Assembly: GCF_018448785.1 (NCBI RefSeq) | Contig: NZ_JAHCLU010000006.1 | Location: 161,504 to 225,503, forward strand | Length of the DNA stretch: 64,000 nucleotides | Direction: 5' to 3' | Origin: Halomonas jincaotanensis | GTDB taxonomy: Bacteria > Pseudomonadota > Gammaproteobacteria > Pseudomonadales > Halomonadaceae | Shown here: piece after piece, positions 10,875 to 18,796 of the stretch | Numbering within the stretch: the first letter of the stretch is position 1 | Layout: each line of letters opens with the position of its first letter | Made by a program: the position numbers and the translations under genes | Notes under the pieces: generated by a model | The model's database searches: none | What the model was told of the DNA's origin: nothing | What the model saw: the letters and a program-made list of their open reading frames with translations, nothing else

Positions 10875-10888
10875 TTGATACAGATTAG
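10875..10888. promoter_or_regulatory. FNR/DNR-like box between divergent genes
   Basis: TTGAT-ACAG-ATTAG matches the FNR/DNR consensus at eight of ten positions, with one perfect half-site. It lies 73 bp before the cytochrome c'-like gene (minus strand) and 171 bp before the CxxCH protein gene (plus strand). No convincing -10 element could be placed at the expected distance, so confidence is moderate. Confidence 0.4.
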
Positions 10889-11058
10889 TCCAGATAGTCG
10901 CACCAGTAATCGGTAGTTGGGGAGTTCGTCGCCGGCCGCGATAAGCCACTGGCGGCCATTTCTGCCAGACGGGCGGCCCGGCCGGTCTGATACAGGCGAT
11001 GCTGTTGTCGCGGGGAAGCTGAGCACTATTCAATCACCGATATTTTTGGAGAAGCGAC

Positions 11059-11517
11059 ATGGCTTTTCGACAGGTAAAGGATCTACTCGAATGGATTCAC
11101 GATTTTCATGCTCGGCTGTCAGATCAATACACGACCCTGGCGGACCAGCAGCCGGACGAGCGTATGAAAATGGCACTCATATTCCTGGCTGGTCGCGAGC
11201 AGCGCATGCGCGACGCCATGGCCCGCTATCTCGAGGATGCCGACGAGGGATTGCTCACCACCTGGTTAATCGACCACCAGAATTTCGCGCATCCAAGCTT
11301 GCTGGAGCGCGTGCCCCTTTGTACGGGTTGTCACGATGTGCACGATATCCTGGCCAACGTCATGACCGCTCATCAACTTCTCAAGGATATGTACCTGCTG
11401 CGCGCCGAGTTGGCTGAGATGCCAGAGGAAGCTGAGCTCTTTCAGCAGTTAGCGACGCATCAGGATGCAGAAGCGCGCTTGCAGAGCCGAGATATCGCCC
11501 GGCTCGAGATCTACTGA
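11059..11517 (+). CDS. Small helical CxxCH protein of unknown function
   Basis: The family is not recognised. The 152-residue protein appears all-helical and has no signal peptide or membrane segment. It contains CTGCHDVHD at residues 88-96, a heme-c-like CxxCH, plus scattered Glu/His pairs (WIHDFH near 12-17, GREQRM near 45-50, ATHQDAE near 132-138) that recall ferritin-like diiron bundles. Without export, covalent heme c attachment is unlikely, so the Cys/His cluster may bind metal or be redox active. GGAG precedes ATG 11059. It lies between a cytochrome c'-like gene and nnrS, so a role in NO or nitrosative stress is plausible but unproven. Confidence 0.6.
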   Translation: MAFRQVKDLLEWIHDFHARLSDQYTTLADQQPDERMKMALIFLAGREQRMRDAMARYLEDADEGLLTTWLIDHQNFAHPSLLERVPLCTGCHDVHDILANVMTAHQLLKDMYLLRAELAEMPEEAELFQQLATHQDAEARLQSRDIARLEIY

Positions 11518-11573
11518 CTCTCTGATGACCTTGCGGAGGTGTCGTCGGTCGAGCATGAAGGCTGTGACATAAG

Positions 11574-11595
11574 AAGTATTCTTGATACTTGTCAT
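11574..11595. promoter_or_regulatory. Overlapping NsrR-like dyad and FNR-like box before nnrS
   Basis: AAGTAT and ATACTT form perfect six-base arms around a five-base centre at 11574-11590. The inner sequence resembles the GTATTT-N-AAATAC core of NsrR operators with a few mismatches. An overlapping 14-mer at 11582-11595, TTGAT-ACTT-GTCAT, matches the FNR consensus at eight of ten positions. The pair lies 64-85 bp before the chosen nnrS start. Either or neither protein may bind here. Confidence 0.35.
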
Positions 11596-11658
11596 GGAAG
11601 GAGCAACGAGAGTGGCGCACAATGGCCATATCCAAGCGTTCCAGTCGGGTATAGCGCC

Positions 11659-12873
11659 ATGCCGTCATCTTCTTCCTCTTTCGTCCGCCTCTCCACCCTT
11701 ACACGCTTGCCGGTGGCGCGTCTGGCCTTTCGCCCCTTCTTCCTGTTGGCTGCGCTGTTCGGCGTGCTCTCCCTGGGGGTGTGGTTCGCCTTCTGGCACG
11801 GCCTCATCCTGCTGCGTCCCTACGGTGGTCTGATGTTCTGGCATCAGCACGAGATGCTGTTCGGCTTCGCCGCCGCCGTGGTAGCGGGGTTTCTGCTCAC
11901 CGCGGTGCAGAACTGGACCGGGCTGCCCAGCCTCAAGGGAGGATCGCTGCTGGCGCTGGTCGGGTTATGGTTGGCGGGGCGCCTGCTGATGGCCTTTCCC
12001 CTGGGCCTGCCGACCTGGCTGCCGGTGCTGGTCGACCTTGCTTTCCTGCCGGTAGTGGCGGGGGTCATGGCCATGCTGGTGATCGAGGCGAAGCGCTGGC
12101 GCAACCTGATCTTCCTGCCGGCCCTGGGTCTGCTGGCCATCGCCAACCTGGTCATGCACCTGGGGGTATCGAGCGGCGACGCCGAGTTGATCCGTCAGGC
12201 TTCCTATCTGGCGGTATTGCTGATCGCGCTGCTGATGGTGGTAGTCGGCGGCCGGGTGATCGCCATGTTCACCGCCAATCGCCTGGGGTTGACCCGCAAG
12301 CCCCCTATCCCGGCGCTGGAGTACGCGAGCCTCGGCAGCGTCGTGCTGGTGGTGTTGTGCCAGTTACTGGTGACGTTCGGGGTGTCGCTGCCCGGCGAAC
12401 TGCTGACGACCCTGATGGGCCTGGCCGCCGTGGCCAATACCGTGCGCTTGTCGCGCTGGGGCGGGCTTTATAGCTGGCGCGAGCCGCTGCTCTGGGGCTT
12501 GCATGCGAGTTATGCCTTCATTCCGGTGGGCCTGGCCATGTGGGCCCTGGCGATGCTGGGCCTGTTCCGGGCCGAACTGGCGGTGCATGCCCTGACGATC
12601 GGCGGCATGAGCACCATGATGCTGGCGATGATGGCACGAGTCTCGCTGGGTCATACCGGGCGTGCGATCCGTACCTTGCCGGGTATCGGCGTGGCCCTCG
12701 GGCTGGTACTGGCGTCGGCCTTGCTGCGTGCTCCGTTGCTTGCCCTGTTACCGCAGCTGACTCACTGGACGTACAGCCTGACTATCGTTCTCTGGTGCCT
12801 GGCGTACCTGATCTTCCTGTTTCACTATACCGGGCCGTTACTGAGCCCACGCCCCGATGGCCAGGATGGATAG
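11659..12873 (+). CDS. nnrS: NnrS family heme-copper membrane protein
   Basis: NnrS proteins are polytopic inner-membrane proteins that protect against nitrosative stress and are common in nir/nor regions. The 404-residue protein has about twelve hydrophobic segments. Family signatures are the N-terminal ARLAFRPFFLLAALF and FWHQHEMLFGF, followed by GFLLTAVQNWTG. Conserved histidines in these segments are candidate metal ligands. ATG 11659 is chosen because homologous sequence begins just after it; an in-frame GTG at 11539 would add a polar, unlikely extension. It lies 39 bp before the SirB-like gene on the same strand. Confidence 0.92.
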   Translation: MPSSSSSFVRLSTLTRLPVARLAFRPFFLLAALFGVLSLGVWFAFWHGLILLRPYGGLMFWHQHEMLFGFAAAVVAGFLLTAVQNWTGLPSLKGGSLLALVGLWLAGRLLMAFPLGLPTWLPVLVDLAFLPVVAGVMAMLVIEAKRWRNLIFLPALGLLAIANLVMHLGVSSGDAELIRQASYLAVLLIALLMVVVGGRVIAMFTANRLGLTRKPPIPALEYASLGSVVLVVLCQLLVTFGVSLPGELLTTLMGLAAVANTVRLSRWGGLYSWREPLLWGLHASYAFIPVGLAMWALAMLGLFRAELAVHALTIGGMSTMMLAMMARVSLGHTGRAIRTLPGIGVALGLVLASALLRAPLLALLPQLTHWTYSLTIVLWCLAYLIFLFHYTGPLLSPRPDGQDG

Positions 12874-12912
12874 CCGTGCGCTACGTTTCTGCCCGAAGCC
12901 AAGGAGCAAGCC

Positions 12913-13302
12913 GTGCTGGAGTACTACCTGCCGATCAAGCACCTGCATGTCGCCGCCGCCATTCTGAGCATCCTCTTTTTCGTGCTGAGGGCCTGGTGGT
13001 CGGTGCGCGAGGCGCCGGTGCTGCAGCGGCGTTGGGTGAAGGTGGCACCCCACCTGATCGACACCCTCCTGCTGGTGCTGGGCGTCGTGTTGATGTTGAT
13101 GCTCTCTTTCTGGCCCCACCAGCATCCGTGGCTGGGCGCCAAGCTGGTGGCCCTGTTGTTCTACATTGGCTTGGGCACCGTGGCGATCAAGCGCGGGCGC
13201 ACGCCGACGACGAGAGCCATTGCCGCCCTGGCCGCGGTGGCTATCTTTATCTACATGCTGGGCACGGCGATCCGCCACAGCCCGCTTTCCTGGTTGGCCT
13301 AA
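12913..13302 (+). CDS. SirB-family small membrane protein
   Basis: This 129-residue protein has four hydrophobic segments and the SirB-type pattern: the start YYLPIKHLHV, an FFVLRAWWSV helix end, and a HLIDTLLLVLGV segment. The biochemical role of this family is not established; the name comes from a Salmonella invasion regulator locus. It starts with GTG preceded by AAGGAG. It follows nnrS directly, a pairing consistent with shared expression. Confidence 0.78.
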   Translation: MLEYYLPIKHLHVAAAILSILFFVLRAWWSVREAPVLQRRWVKVAPHLIDTLLLVLGVVLMLMLSFWPHQHPWLGAKLVALLFYIGLGTVAIKRGRTPTTRAIAALAAVAIFIYMLGTAIRHSPLSWLA

Positions 13303-13381
13303 GCTATGTGGCATGACGCATCTGCGTTGACCTTGAGAGACCGCCCTGAGTTTCGCGGTGCGACACTCTGTCCACTCCGAC

Positions 13382-13395
13382 TTGATCTTCGTCAA
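13382..13395 (+). promoter_or_regulatory. FNR/DNR-type activator box of the norCB promoter
   Basis: TTGAT-CTTC-GTCAA matches the FNR/DNR consensus at nine of ten positions. Its centre (13388.5) is about 42 bp before a predicted transcription start near 13431, set by a TAGCAT -10 element at 13419-13424. That spacing is the class II activator position. The norC start codon is 113 bp downstream of the box. Confidence 0.75.
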
Positions 13396-13425
13396 GACAT
13401 GAGTGATGAGAGTTCTGCTAGCATA

Positions 13426-13448
13426 AAGAGGCATAATATATACATCTT
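13426..13448. promoter_or_regulatory. NsrR-like operator at the norCB transcription start
   Basis: This 23-base imperfect dyad begins AAGAGGCAT and ends ATACATCTT. It agrees with the published gammaproteobacterial NsrR consensus (AAGATGC...GCATCTT type) at about 18 of 22 defined positions. It covers the predicted +1 of norCB, where a repressor would block transcription until NO destroys the NsrR iron-sulfur cluster. No nsrR gene is in this window. Confidence 0.55.
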
Positions 13449-13508
13449 ACTAATAAGGTTTTTCGGCATCGGCCGAAAATCAGACTAGAAGAGCAAGGGG
13501 GATGGCTC

Positions 13509-13961
13509 ATGGCTGATGGTCTCAACAAGTCGGCGGCCCGCAATATCTTCTATGGCGGGTCGCTGTTCTTTTTTCTGCTGTTCGCCGCGCTGACGGCCCA
13601 CAGTCACTGGTACATGGTTAACACCTCCACCGATAGCGAGGGGCTCACCGACTCTGTCAAGCACGGCAAGGAAGTGTGGGAAAAGAACATGTGCATCAAT
13701 TGCCACACCATCTTGGGCGAGGGAGCTTACTTCGCCCCCGAGCTGGGCAATGTCTGGGAACGCTACGGCGGTCATGCCAATCCCGAGGCCGCACGCGCCG
13801 GTCTCGAGGCTTGGATCCGTGCCCAGCCACTGGGGTCCGAGGGACGCCGCCAGATGCCAGCCTACGACCTCAGCGACGCAGACATGCAAGCGCTGATCGA
13901 CTTTCTCGAGTGGACCGACGGTATCGACGCCCAGGATTGGCCGCCGCACCCCTCCGGCTGA
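13509..13961 (+). CDS. norC: NorC, cytochrome c subunit of NO reductase
   Basis: NorC is the membrane-anchored cytochrome c that passes electrons to NorB for reduction of NO to N2O. The 150-residue protein has one N-terminal membrane anchor (about residues 13-32) and a periplasmic heme motif CINCH at residues 62-66, followed by the conserved GEGAYFAPELGNVW. A Met ligand is expected in the RRQMPAY segment. AAGGGGG precedes ATG 13509. It is the first gene of norC-norB-norQ-norD. Confidence 0.96.
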   Translation: MADGLNKSAARNIFYGGSLFFFLLFAALTAHSHWYMVNTSTDSEGLTDSVKHGKEVWEKNMCINCHTILGEGAYFAPELGNVWERYGGHANPEAARAGLEAWIRAQPLGSEGRRQMPAYDLSDADMQALIDFLEWTDGIDAQDWPPHPSG

Positions 13962-14011
13962 GCCGATGATTACCGTGAGCCTCGGTGGATGAATCAAGGA
14001 GAACGACAACG

Positions 14012-15367
14012 ATGAAATACGAAACCCAGAAGGTCGCCCTGCCATTCTTCATGGTGGCCATGGCGCTATTCACGCTGCAGGTCGTCTTCGGGCTGCTGGC
14101 TGCCACCGTCTACGTCTGGCCTAACTTCATGGCCGAGATCATGCCTTTCCACATCATGCGCGTCAGCCATACCAACCTGCTGATCGTCTGGCTGCTGATC
14201 GGCTTCATGGGCTCCACCTACTATTTGATGCCGGAAGAGGCCGAGCGCGAGACTCACAGTCCTACCATCGCCTATATCCAGTTGGCGATCTTCGCCTTCG
14301 CCGGCGCCGCGGCGCTGGTCGGCTATCAGTTCGGTATCCACGAGGGGCGCGAGTTTCTGGAGCAGCCGTTCTGGGTCAAGGTGCTGATTACCATCTCCTT
14401 CCTGATGTTCCTGTTCAATACCAGCATGACCCTGCTCAAGGGTCGCAGGACCGCCATCAACCTGGTACTGATGCTGGGCCTGTGGCTGGCCGCGGTATTC
14501 TGGCTGTTCGCCTTCTATAACCCCTCCAACCTGGCGGTGGATAAGCTCTACTGGTGGTGGGTCGTGCACCTCTGGGTCGAGGGGGTCTGGGAGCTGATCA
14601 TGGCCTCGCTGCTCGCCTATCTGCTGATCAAGATGACCGGTGTCGACCGCGAGGTGATCGAGAAGTGGCTCTACGTCATCGTCGGCCTGGCGCTGTTCTC
14701 GGGCCTGCTGGGCACCGGCCACCATTACTATTGGATCGGCGCGCCGAGCTATTGGCAGCCCATCGGCAGCATCTTCTCCACTCTAGAGGTGATCCCCTTC
14801 TTCGCCATGGTGGTGTTCGCCTTCACCATGTTCTGGAAGGGTAGCCGTAACCACCCCAACAAGGCCGCCATGCTGTGGTCCCTGGGTTGCCCGACCGTGG
14901 CCTTCTTCGGCGCCGGGGTATGGGGCTTCATGCACACCCTGCACTGGGTCAACTACTATAGCCACGGCACCCAGGTCACTGCCGCTCATGGCCACCTGGC
15001 CTTCTACGGGGCCTACGTGATGCTGCTCCTCGGTATCATCACCTTCGCCATGCCAGCGCTGCGCCGCGTCCAGCCCTACAACCAGATACTGAACATGTGG
15101 GGCTTCTGGATCATGACCAGCGCCATGTGCTTCATGACCTTTACGCTGACCTTCGCCGGCGTCGTCCAGACCCACCTGCAGCGTGTGCTGGGCATGAACT
15201 TCATGGAGGTGCAGAGCCAGCTCGGTCTTTTCTATGCGATGCGCCTGGGCGCCGGTATCGCGGTGGCCATCGGCGCAGCAATGCTGCTGTATGCCTTCTT
15301 TGGTCCGGCCCGCCAGCAGGTGCCGGCCGGTGGCACCCAATTGACCGCAGGCCCCGGACACGCCTGA
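14012..15367 (+). CDS. norB: NorB, catalytic subunit of cNOR-type NO reductase
   Basis: NorB is the heme b/b3-FeB integral membrane subunit that reduces two NO to N2O. The 451 residues contain about twelve transmembrane helices. Conserved stretches include the early VSHTNLLIVW, the central WWVVHLWVEGVWELI, the GTGHHYYWIG metal-binding segment, and HTLHWVNYYSHGTQVTAAHGHLAFYG. Length matches the cytochrome c-dependent short form, consistent with the adjacent norC. AAGGAG lies before ATG 14012; nine upstream in-frame residues are excluded. A hairpin separates it from norQ. Confidence 0.97.
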   Translation: MKYETQKVALPFFMVAMALFTLQVVFGLLAATVYVWPNFMAEIMPFHIMRVSHTNLLIVWLLIGFMGSTYYLMPEEAERETHSPTIAYIQLAIFAFAGAAALVGYQFGIHEGREFLEQPFWVKVLITISFLMFLFNTSMTLLKGRRTAINLVLMLGLWLAAVFWLFAFYNPSNLAVDKLYWWWVVHLWVEGVWELIMASLLAYLLIKMTGVDREVIEKWLYVIVGLALFSGLLGTGHHYYWIGAPSYWQPIGSIFSTLEVIPFFAMVVFAFTMFWKGSRNHPNKAAMLWSLGCPTVAFFGAGVWGFMHTLHWVNYYSHGTQVTAAHGHLAFYGAYVMLLLGIITFAMPALRRVQPYNQILNMWGFWIMTSAMCFMTFTLTFAGVVQTHLQRVLGMNFMEVQSQLGLFYAMRLGAGIAVAIGAAMLLYAFFGPARQQVPAGGTQLTAGPGHA

Positions 15368-15373
15368 CCACCC

Positions 15374-15395
15374 GAGGGCCCCGACCGGGGGCCTC
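15374..15395 (+). terminator. GC-rich hairpin between norB and norQ
   Basis: GAGGGCCCC and GGGGGCCTC form a nine-position stem with one mismatch and a GACC loop, seven bases after the norB stop. It is followed by a weak pyrimidine tract, CTTCCGTT. It could cause partial termination or protect the norCB message, giving less norQD transcript than norCB. Confidence 0.5.
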
Positions 15396-15424
15396 TTCCG
15401 TTCACCCTGACGAGAGTGACATTC

Positions 15425-16237
15425 ATGCCCCTTTCCTCCGTGGTTGCCAACGCCAGCGAGCAAGAGACTCCCTACTACGAGAGCGTCGGCAACGAGTGCG
15501 CCATGTTCGAACAGGCGTTCCAGCAACGCTTGCCGCTGCTGCTCAAGGGGCCGACCGGCTGCGGCAAGACCCGCTTTGTCAGCCATATGGCGGCGAAACT
15601 CGGCAAGCCGCTGTTCACCGTTTCCTGCCACGATGACCTGACCGCCGCCGACCTCACCGGGCGCTACCTGCTGCAGGGCGGCGAGACCCGCTGGGTCGAC
15701 GGCCCTCTGACCCGCGCTGTGCGCGAGGGCGGTATCTGCTACCTCGACGAGGTAGTAGAGGCGCGCAAGGACGTCACCGTGGTGATGCACCCGCTCACCG
15801 ACGACCGGCGGCTGCTGCCGCTTGAGCGCACCGGTGAGCTGCTCGAGGCACCCGACGACTTCATGTTGGTGGTCTCGTATAACCCCGGCTACCAGCACAT
15901 CCTCAAGTCCCTGAAGCCCAGTACACGTCAGCGCTTCGTGGCGATGTCCTTCGACTTCCCACCCCCCAGGGTGGAGCGCGAGATCGTGGCCCGCGAGAGC
16001 GGCTTGCCGGCCGACCAGTGTGCTGCCCTGGTCAACCTGGCGGCCAGCCTGCGCGACATGAAGGGCCAGGACCTGGAGGAAGGCGTCTCCACCCGCCTAC
16101 TGGTCTACTGCGCCACCCTGGTCCAGGCCGGCATGCCGATTCTGGAAGCCGCTCGCGCGACGCTGGTAGAACCGCTCTCCGACGACGCGGATGTCCAGGA
16201 AGGACTCATGGAAGCCATTCGCGCCACCTTCGGCTGA
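15425..16237 (+). CDS. norQ: NorQ, MoxR-type AAA+ ATPase
   Basis: NorQ is an AAA+ chaperone that works with NorD to insert the non-heme iron FeB into NorB. Walker A is GPTGCGKT at residues 42-49, and the Walker B region is GGICYLDEVVEARKDV. The MoxR-type VSYNPGYQ sensor segment follows. ATG 15425 has GAGAGTG upstream; the open frame begins three codons earlier. It ends ten bases before norD. Length (270 aa) is normal. Confidence 0.94.
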   Translation: MPLSSVVANASEQETPYYESVGNECAMFEQAFQQRLPLLLKGPTGCGKTRFVSHMAAKLGKPLFTVSCHDDLTAADLTGRYLLQGGETRWVDGPLTRAVREGGICYLDEVVEARKDVTVVMHPLTDDRRLLPLERTGELLEAPDDFMLVVSYNPGYQHILKSLKPSTRQRFVAMSFDFPPPRVEREIVARESGLPADQCAALVNLAASLRDMKGQDLEEGVSTRLLVYCATLVQAGMPILEAARATLVEPLSDDADVQEGLMEAIRATFG

Positions 16238-16247
16238 GGTATCTCCC

Positions 16248-18197
16248 ATGTCCATGCTCGATTTCCTCGAGGTCGAGGAGTTCGTCGGCCGCCACTGGCA
16301 TCGCTGGGCTTCCGGCGCGGCGAGCTATCCGGACCATCCCGAGGCGGCGGTCAGCCTCGAGAGCCTGCGCCCCATGCTCGGCGTCTTCTTCCGCGCCGGC
16401 GGCGGCGAGGCGGGGGTCGAGGTGGCCGCCATCGCCCGGCGCGGTTCCGCCCATCGGCTGAGCCTGCGCCAGCGCCTGGGACTCGACGAGGAGGACCTCG
16501 ACCTGGCCCGCCGCGACGAGGAGAACCTGCTGCTGCCGCCGCGGCTGGCGCTCTTTCCCGAGGCCGCCCTCAACCACGATCTCTATCTCTGGCTCACCGC
16601 CTTCCTGGCCGAGGCCCGGCCGGTGACGCGGCCCACGGACCCGCTGCAGGCCGATCTACAGCGCCTGCGTGAGGCACGTCGCACTGTAGGGGCCGCCCTG
16701 GCACGCTTCCTGGGGATGTCGGACCGCTACGTTCGCCTGTGCGGCGAGCTGCTGACCATTCGTCCCCGGCGCAAGCACCTGCCGCCCATGGAGGCGGCCC
16801 TGGAAACGGCCCTGTGCGCCGAGCTGGGCGCCCCCGATCCTGCCGAGCGATGGGGTCAGGCCATGCAGCGGGCCATCCGCGAGGCCACCTTCTCCCTGGA
16901 CGACTTCCGCGCGCCGCGCGGCTATCGCCCACCGCTGCCGGTGCCGCTATGGGGACAGGCCGTGACCCTGGGCACCCGCGACGGCGCTCGCGAGGAGAGC
17001 GTGGACGACGAGGAAATGGCCAGCGCCGCCGCCTCGGTCGATGAGGACCAAGGCAAGCGCAAGGCCGACCGTCGCGAGCAGGACCAGGCCGACCGTGACG
17101 ACCCGCTGATGCTCAACAATATGGAGAAGATGCTCTCCTGGGCCGAGATGGTGAACCTCAATCGCCATGTGGAAGACGAGGAAGAGGAGGACGCCAGGAA
17201 GGCCGCCGACCAGATCGACGAGATCGTGCTGTCGCCCAACCGTGAGAAGGCGGCCTCCCGTCTAAAGCTCGACCTCGACCTGGCCCCGGACGAGGCCACC
17301 GGCGGCCGGTTGAAGGGGCGCCATACCTACCCCGAGTGGAACCATCGCAAGCAGGTCTACCTGCCCGACCACTGCGTGGTGCTAAGCGACGTGCAGAGCG
17401 AGGAGGGGGAGCACTGGGCGCCCGACGAGGTGACGCGCCGACGCATCCGCCGGGTGCGCCGCGAGTTCGAGGCGCTGCGCCCGCGTCGCGAGATCCTGCG
17501 TGGCCAGATGGACGGGGGTGAGCTCGACATGGACGCGGTAATCCGTTCCCACTGCGACCTGGCCGCCACCGGCGAGTCCAGCGACCGGCTCTACCTGGCC
17601 AGCCGTACCCAGGCCCGCGACCTGGCGGTGTCGATCCTGGTGGACGTGTCGTTATCCACCGAGGCGTGGCTGGAGGATCGCCGGGTACTGGACGTCGCCA
17701 AGGAGGCGCTGCTGGTACTCGGCCATGGCCTGGCCGGTTGCGGCGACGACTACGCGATCCACAGCTTCACCTCCCAGCGGCGACACAAGGTGTGGGTCAA
17801 TACCCTGAAGGACTTCGATGAACCCATGGGGGAGCGGGTCTCGCGGCGCATCGCCGCGCTCAAGCCGGGCAGCTATACCCGCATGGGGCCGGCGATTCGT
17901 CACCTGACCGGGCAGCTCGCCGAGCGGCCCAATCGCCATCGGTTGTTGCTGCTGCTCACCGATGGCAAGCCCAACGACAACGACTACTACGAGGGGCGCT
18001 ACGGCATCGAGGACACCCGCAAGGCGGTACTCGAAGCACGTCGCAAGGAAGTGAAAGTGTTCGGTGTGACCATCGACCGCGAGGCGGGGCGCTACATCCC
18101 GCACCTTTTCGGCCGTGGCGGCTACGCCATCGTGCAGCGCCCCGAACACCTCTCCCTGGCGCTGCCGGGGATCTATCGCCAGATTATCGCTAGCTGA
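16248..18197 (+). CDS. norD: NorD, VWA-domain NO reductase activation protein
   Basis: NorD partners with NorQ in activating NO reductase. The 649-residue protein has a long acidic central region (about residues 240-330) and a C-terminal von Willebrand A domain with the MIDAS motif DVSLS near residues 465-469, followed by LLLLTDGKPND. ATG 16248 is preceded by GAGG; upstream in-frame codons lie inside norQ. The acidic linker is typical of NorD and of proteins from halophiles. Confidence 0.94.
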   Translation: MSMLDFLEVEEFVGRHWHRWASGAASYPDHPEAAVSLESLRPMLGVFFRAGGGEAGVEVAAIARRGSAHRLSLRQRLGLDEEDLDLARRDEENLLLPPRLALFPEAALNHDLYLWLTAFLAEARPVTRPTDPLQADLQRLREARRTVGAALARFLGMSDRYVRLCGELLTIRPRRKHLPPMEAALETALCAELGAPDPAERWGQAMQRAIREATFSLDDFRAPRGYRPPLPVPLWGQAVTLGTRDGAREESVDDEEMASAAASVDEDQGKRKADRREQDQADRDDPLMLNNMEKMLSWAEMVNLNRHVEDEEEEDARKAADQIDEIVLSPNREKAASRLKLDLDLAPDEATGGRLKGRHTYPEWNHRKQVYLPDHCVVLSDVQSEEGEHWAPDEVTRRRIRRVRREFEALRPRREILRGQMDGGELDMDAVIRSHCDLAATGESSDRLYLASRTQARDLAVSILVDVSLSTEAWLEDRRVLDVAKEALLVLGHGLAGCGDDYAIHSFTSQRRHKVWVNTLKDFDEPMGERVSRRIAALKPGSYTRMGPAIRHLTGQLAERPNRHRLLLLLTDGKPNDNDYYEGRYGIEDTRKAVLEARRKEVKVFGVTIDREAGRYIPHLFGRGGYAIVQRPEHLSLALPGIYRQIIAS

Positions 18198-18226
18198 GCC
18201 ATTGCGCATCAAGGAGGTATTGCACC

Positions 18227-18436
18227 ATGTCCCCCCGCTCACGACTCCTGCTGGCCGTGGTGGCCTGGTGCCTGGCCGCCGTAGCGCTGATGCTGCCGCT
18301 AGCGTGGCTGATCAACAACCGCGACTGGGGCGTGGCGCTGATGCTGCTGGTGCCGTTCGCGGTGTATGGGCTGCTGCGCCTGGGTCGCCTCCTGGAAGGC
18401 TGGGCACGGGCAACGTCGCCGCCATCGGAACAGTGA
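18227..18436 (+). CDS. Small two-helix membrane protein after norD
   Basis: This is a 69-residue protein with two predicted transmembrane helices (about residues 6-28 and 34-56) and a polar tail. A strong AAGGAGG lies 29 bp after the norD stop and properly spaced from ATG 18227, so it is probably the last gene of the nor operon. The family is not recognised. It ends 15 bp before the convergent norF. Confidence 0.65.
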   Translation: MSPRSRLLLAVVAWCLAAVALMLPLAWLINNRDWGVALMLLVPFAVYGLLRLGRLLEGWARATSPPSEQ

Positions 18437-18451
18437 GGCATCAAGCCTGTC

Positions 18452-18742
18452 TCAGCTCAGCCGCGCCGCCAGGTAACCGCCGGCGATCAGCGTCAGTGTC
18501 AGCAGTACCAACCCCACAAACGCGCCCTTCCAGGCCGGTGTGGCGGCGCGCAGGTTGAGATAGACCATCAGCAGCCGTTGGGCCTTGAAGCCGGTGGCGG
18601 CGATCACCAGGCCCGCCGACCACAGCGGCAACGCTTGCCAGTCGTCGGCATCGAGGCGCGCCGAGACCATCGACAGTACCGTCAGGGCCATCAGCAGGGC
18701 CCAGGTGGTCAGCAGGCGGCGGGTACCGGGCAGCGTCGTCAT
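18452..18742 (-). CDS. norF: NorF-like COX subunit IV family protein
   Basis: This 96-residue protein has three hydrophobic segments and the prokaryotic cytochrome oxidase subunit IV pattern, including IAATGFKAQRLLMVYLNLR. NorF proteins accompany NorE and improve NO reductase activity. It lies 54 bp downstream of norE on the same strand. The symbol is given from family resemblance and context. Confidence 0.82.
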   Translation of the reverse strand: MTTLPGTRRLLTTWALLMALTVLSMVSARLDADDWQALPLWSAGLVIAATGFKAQRLLMVYLNLRAATPAWKGAFVGLVLLTLTLIAGGYLAARLS

Positions 18743-18796
18743 GGCATCTCCGATTCAGTGCCGTAGGGAGCCCTCAGCGCAACAGATAGTGAGCCT

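Noticed and set aside
11781..13316. Long alternative-frame ORFs inside nnrS and the sirB-like gene
   Set aside because: Their Gly/Arg/Ala-rich composition is typical of shadow frames over membrane genes.
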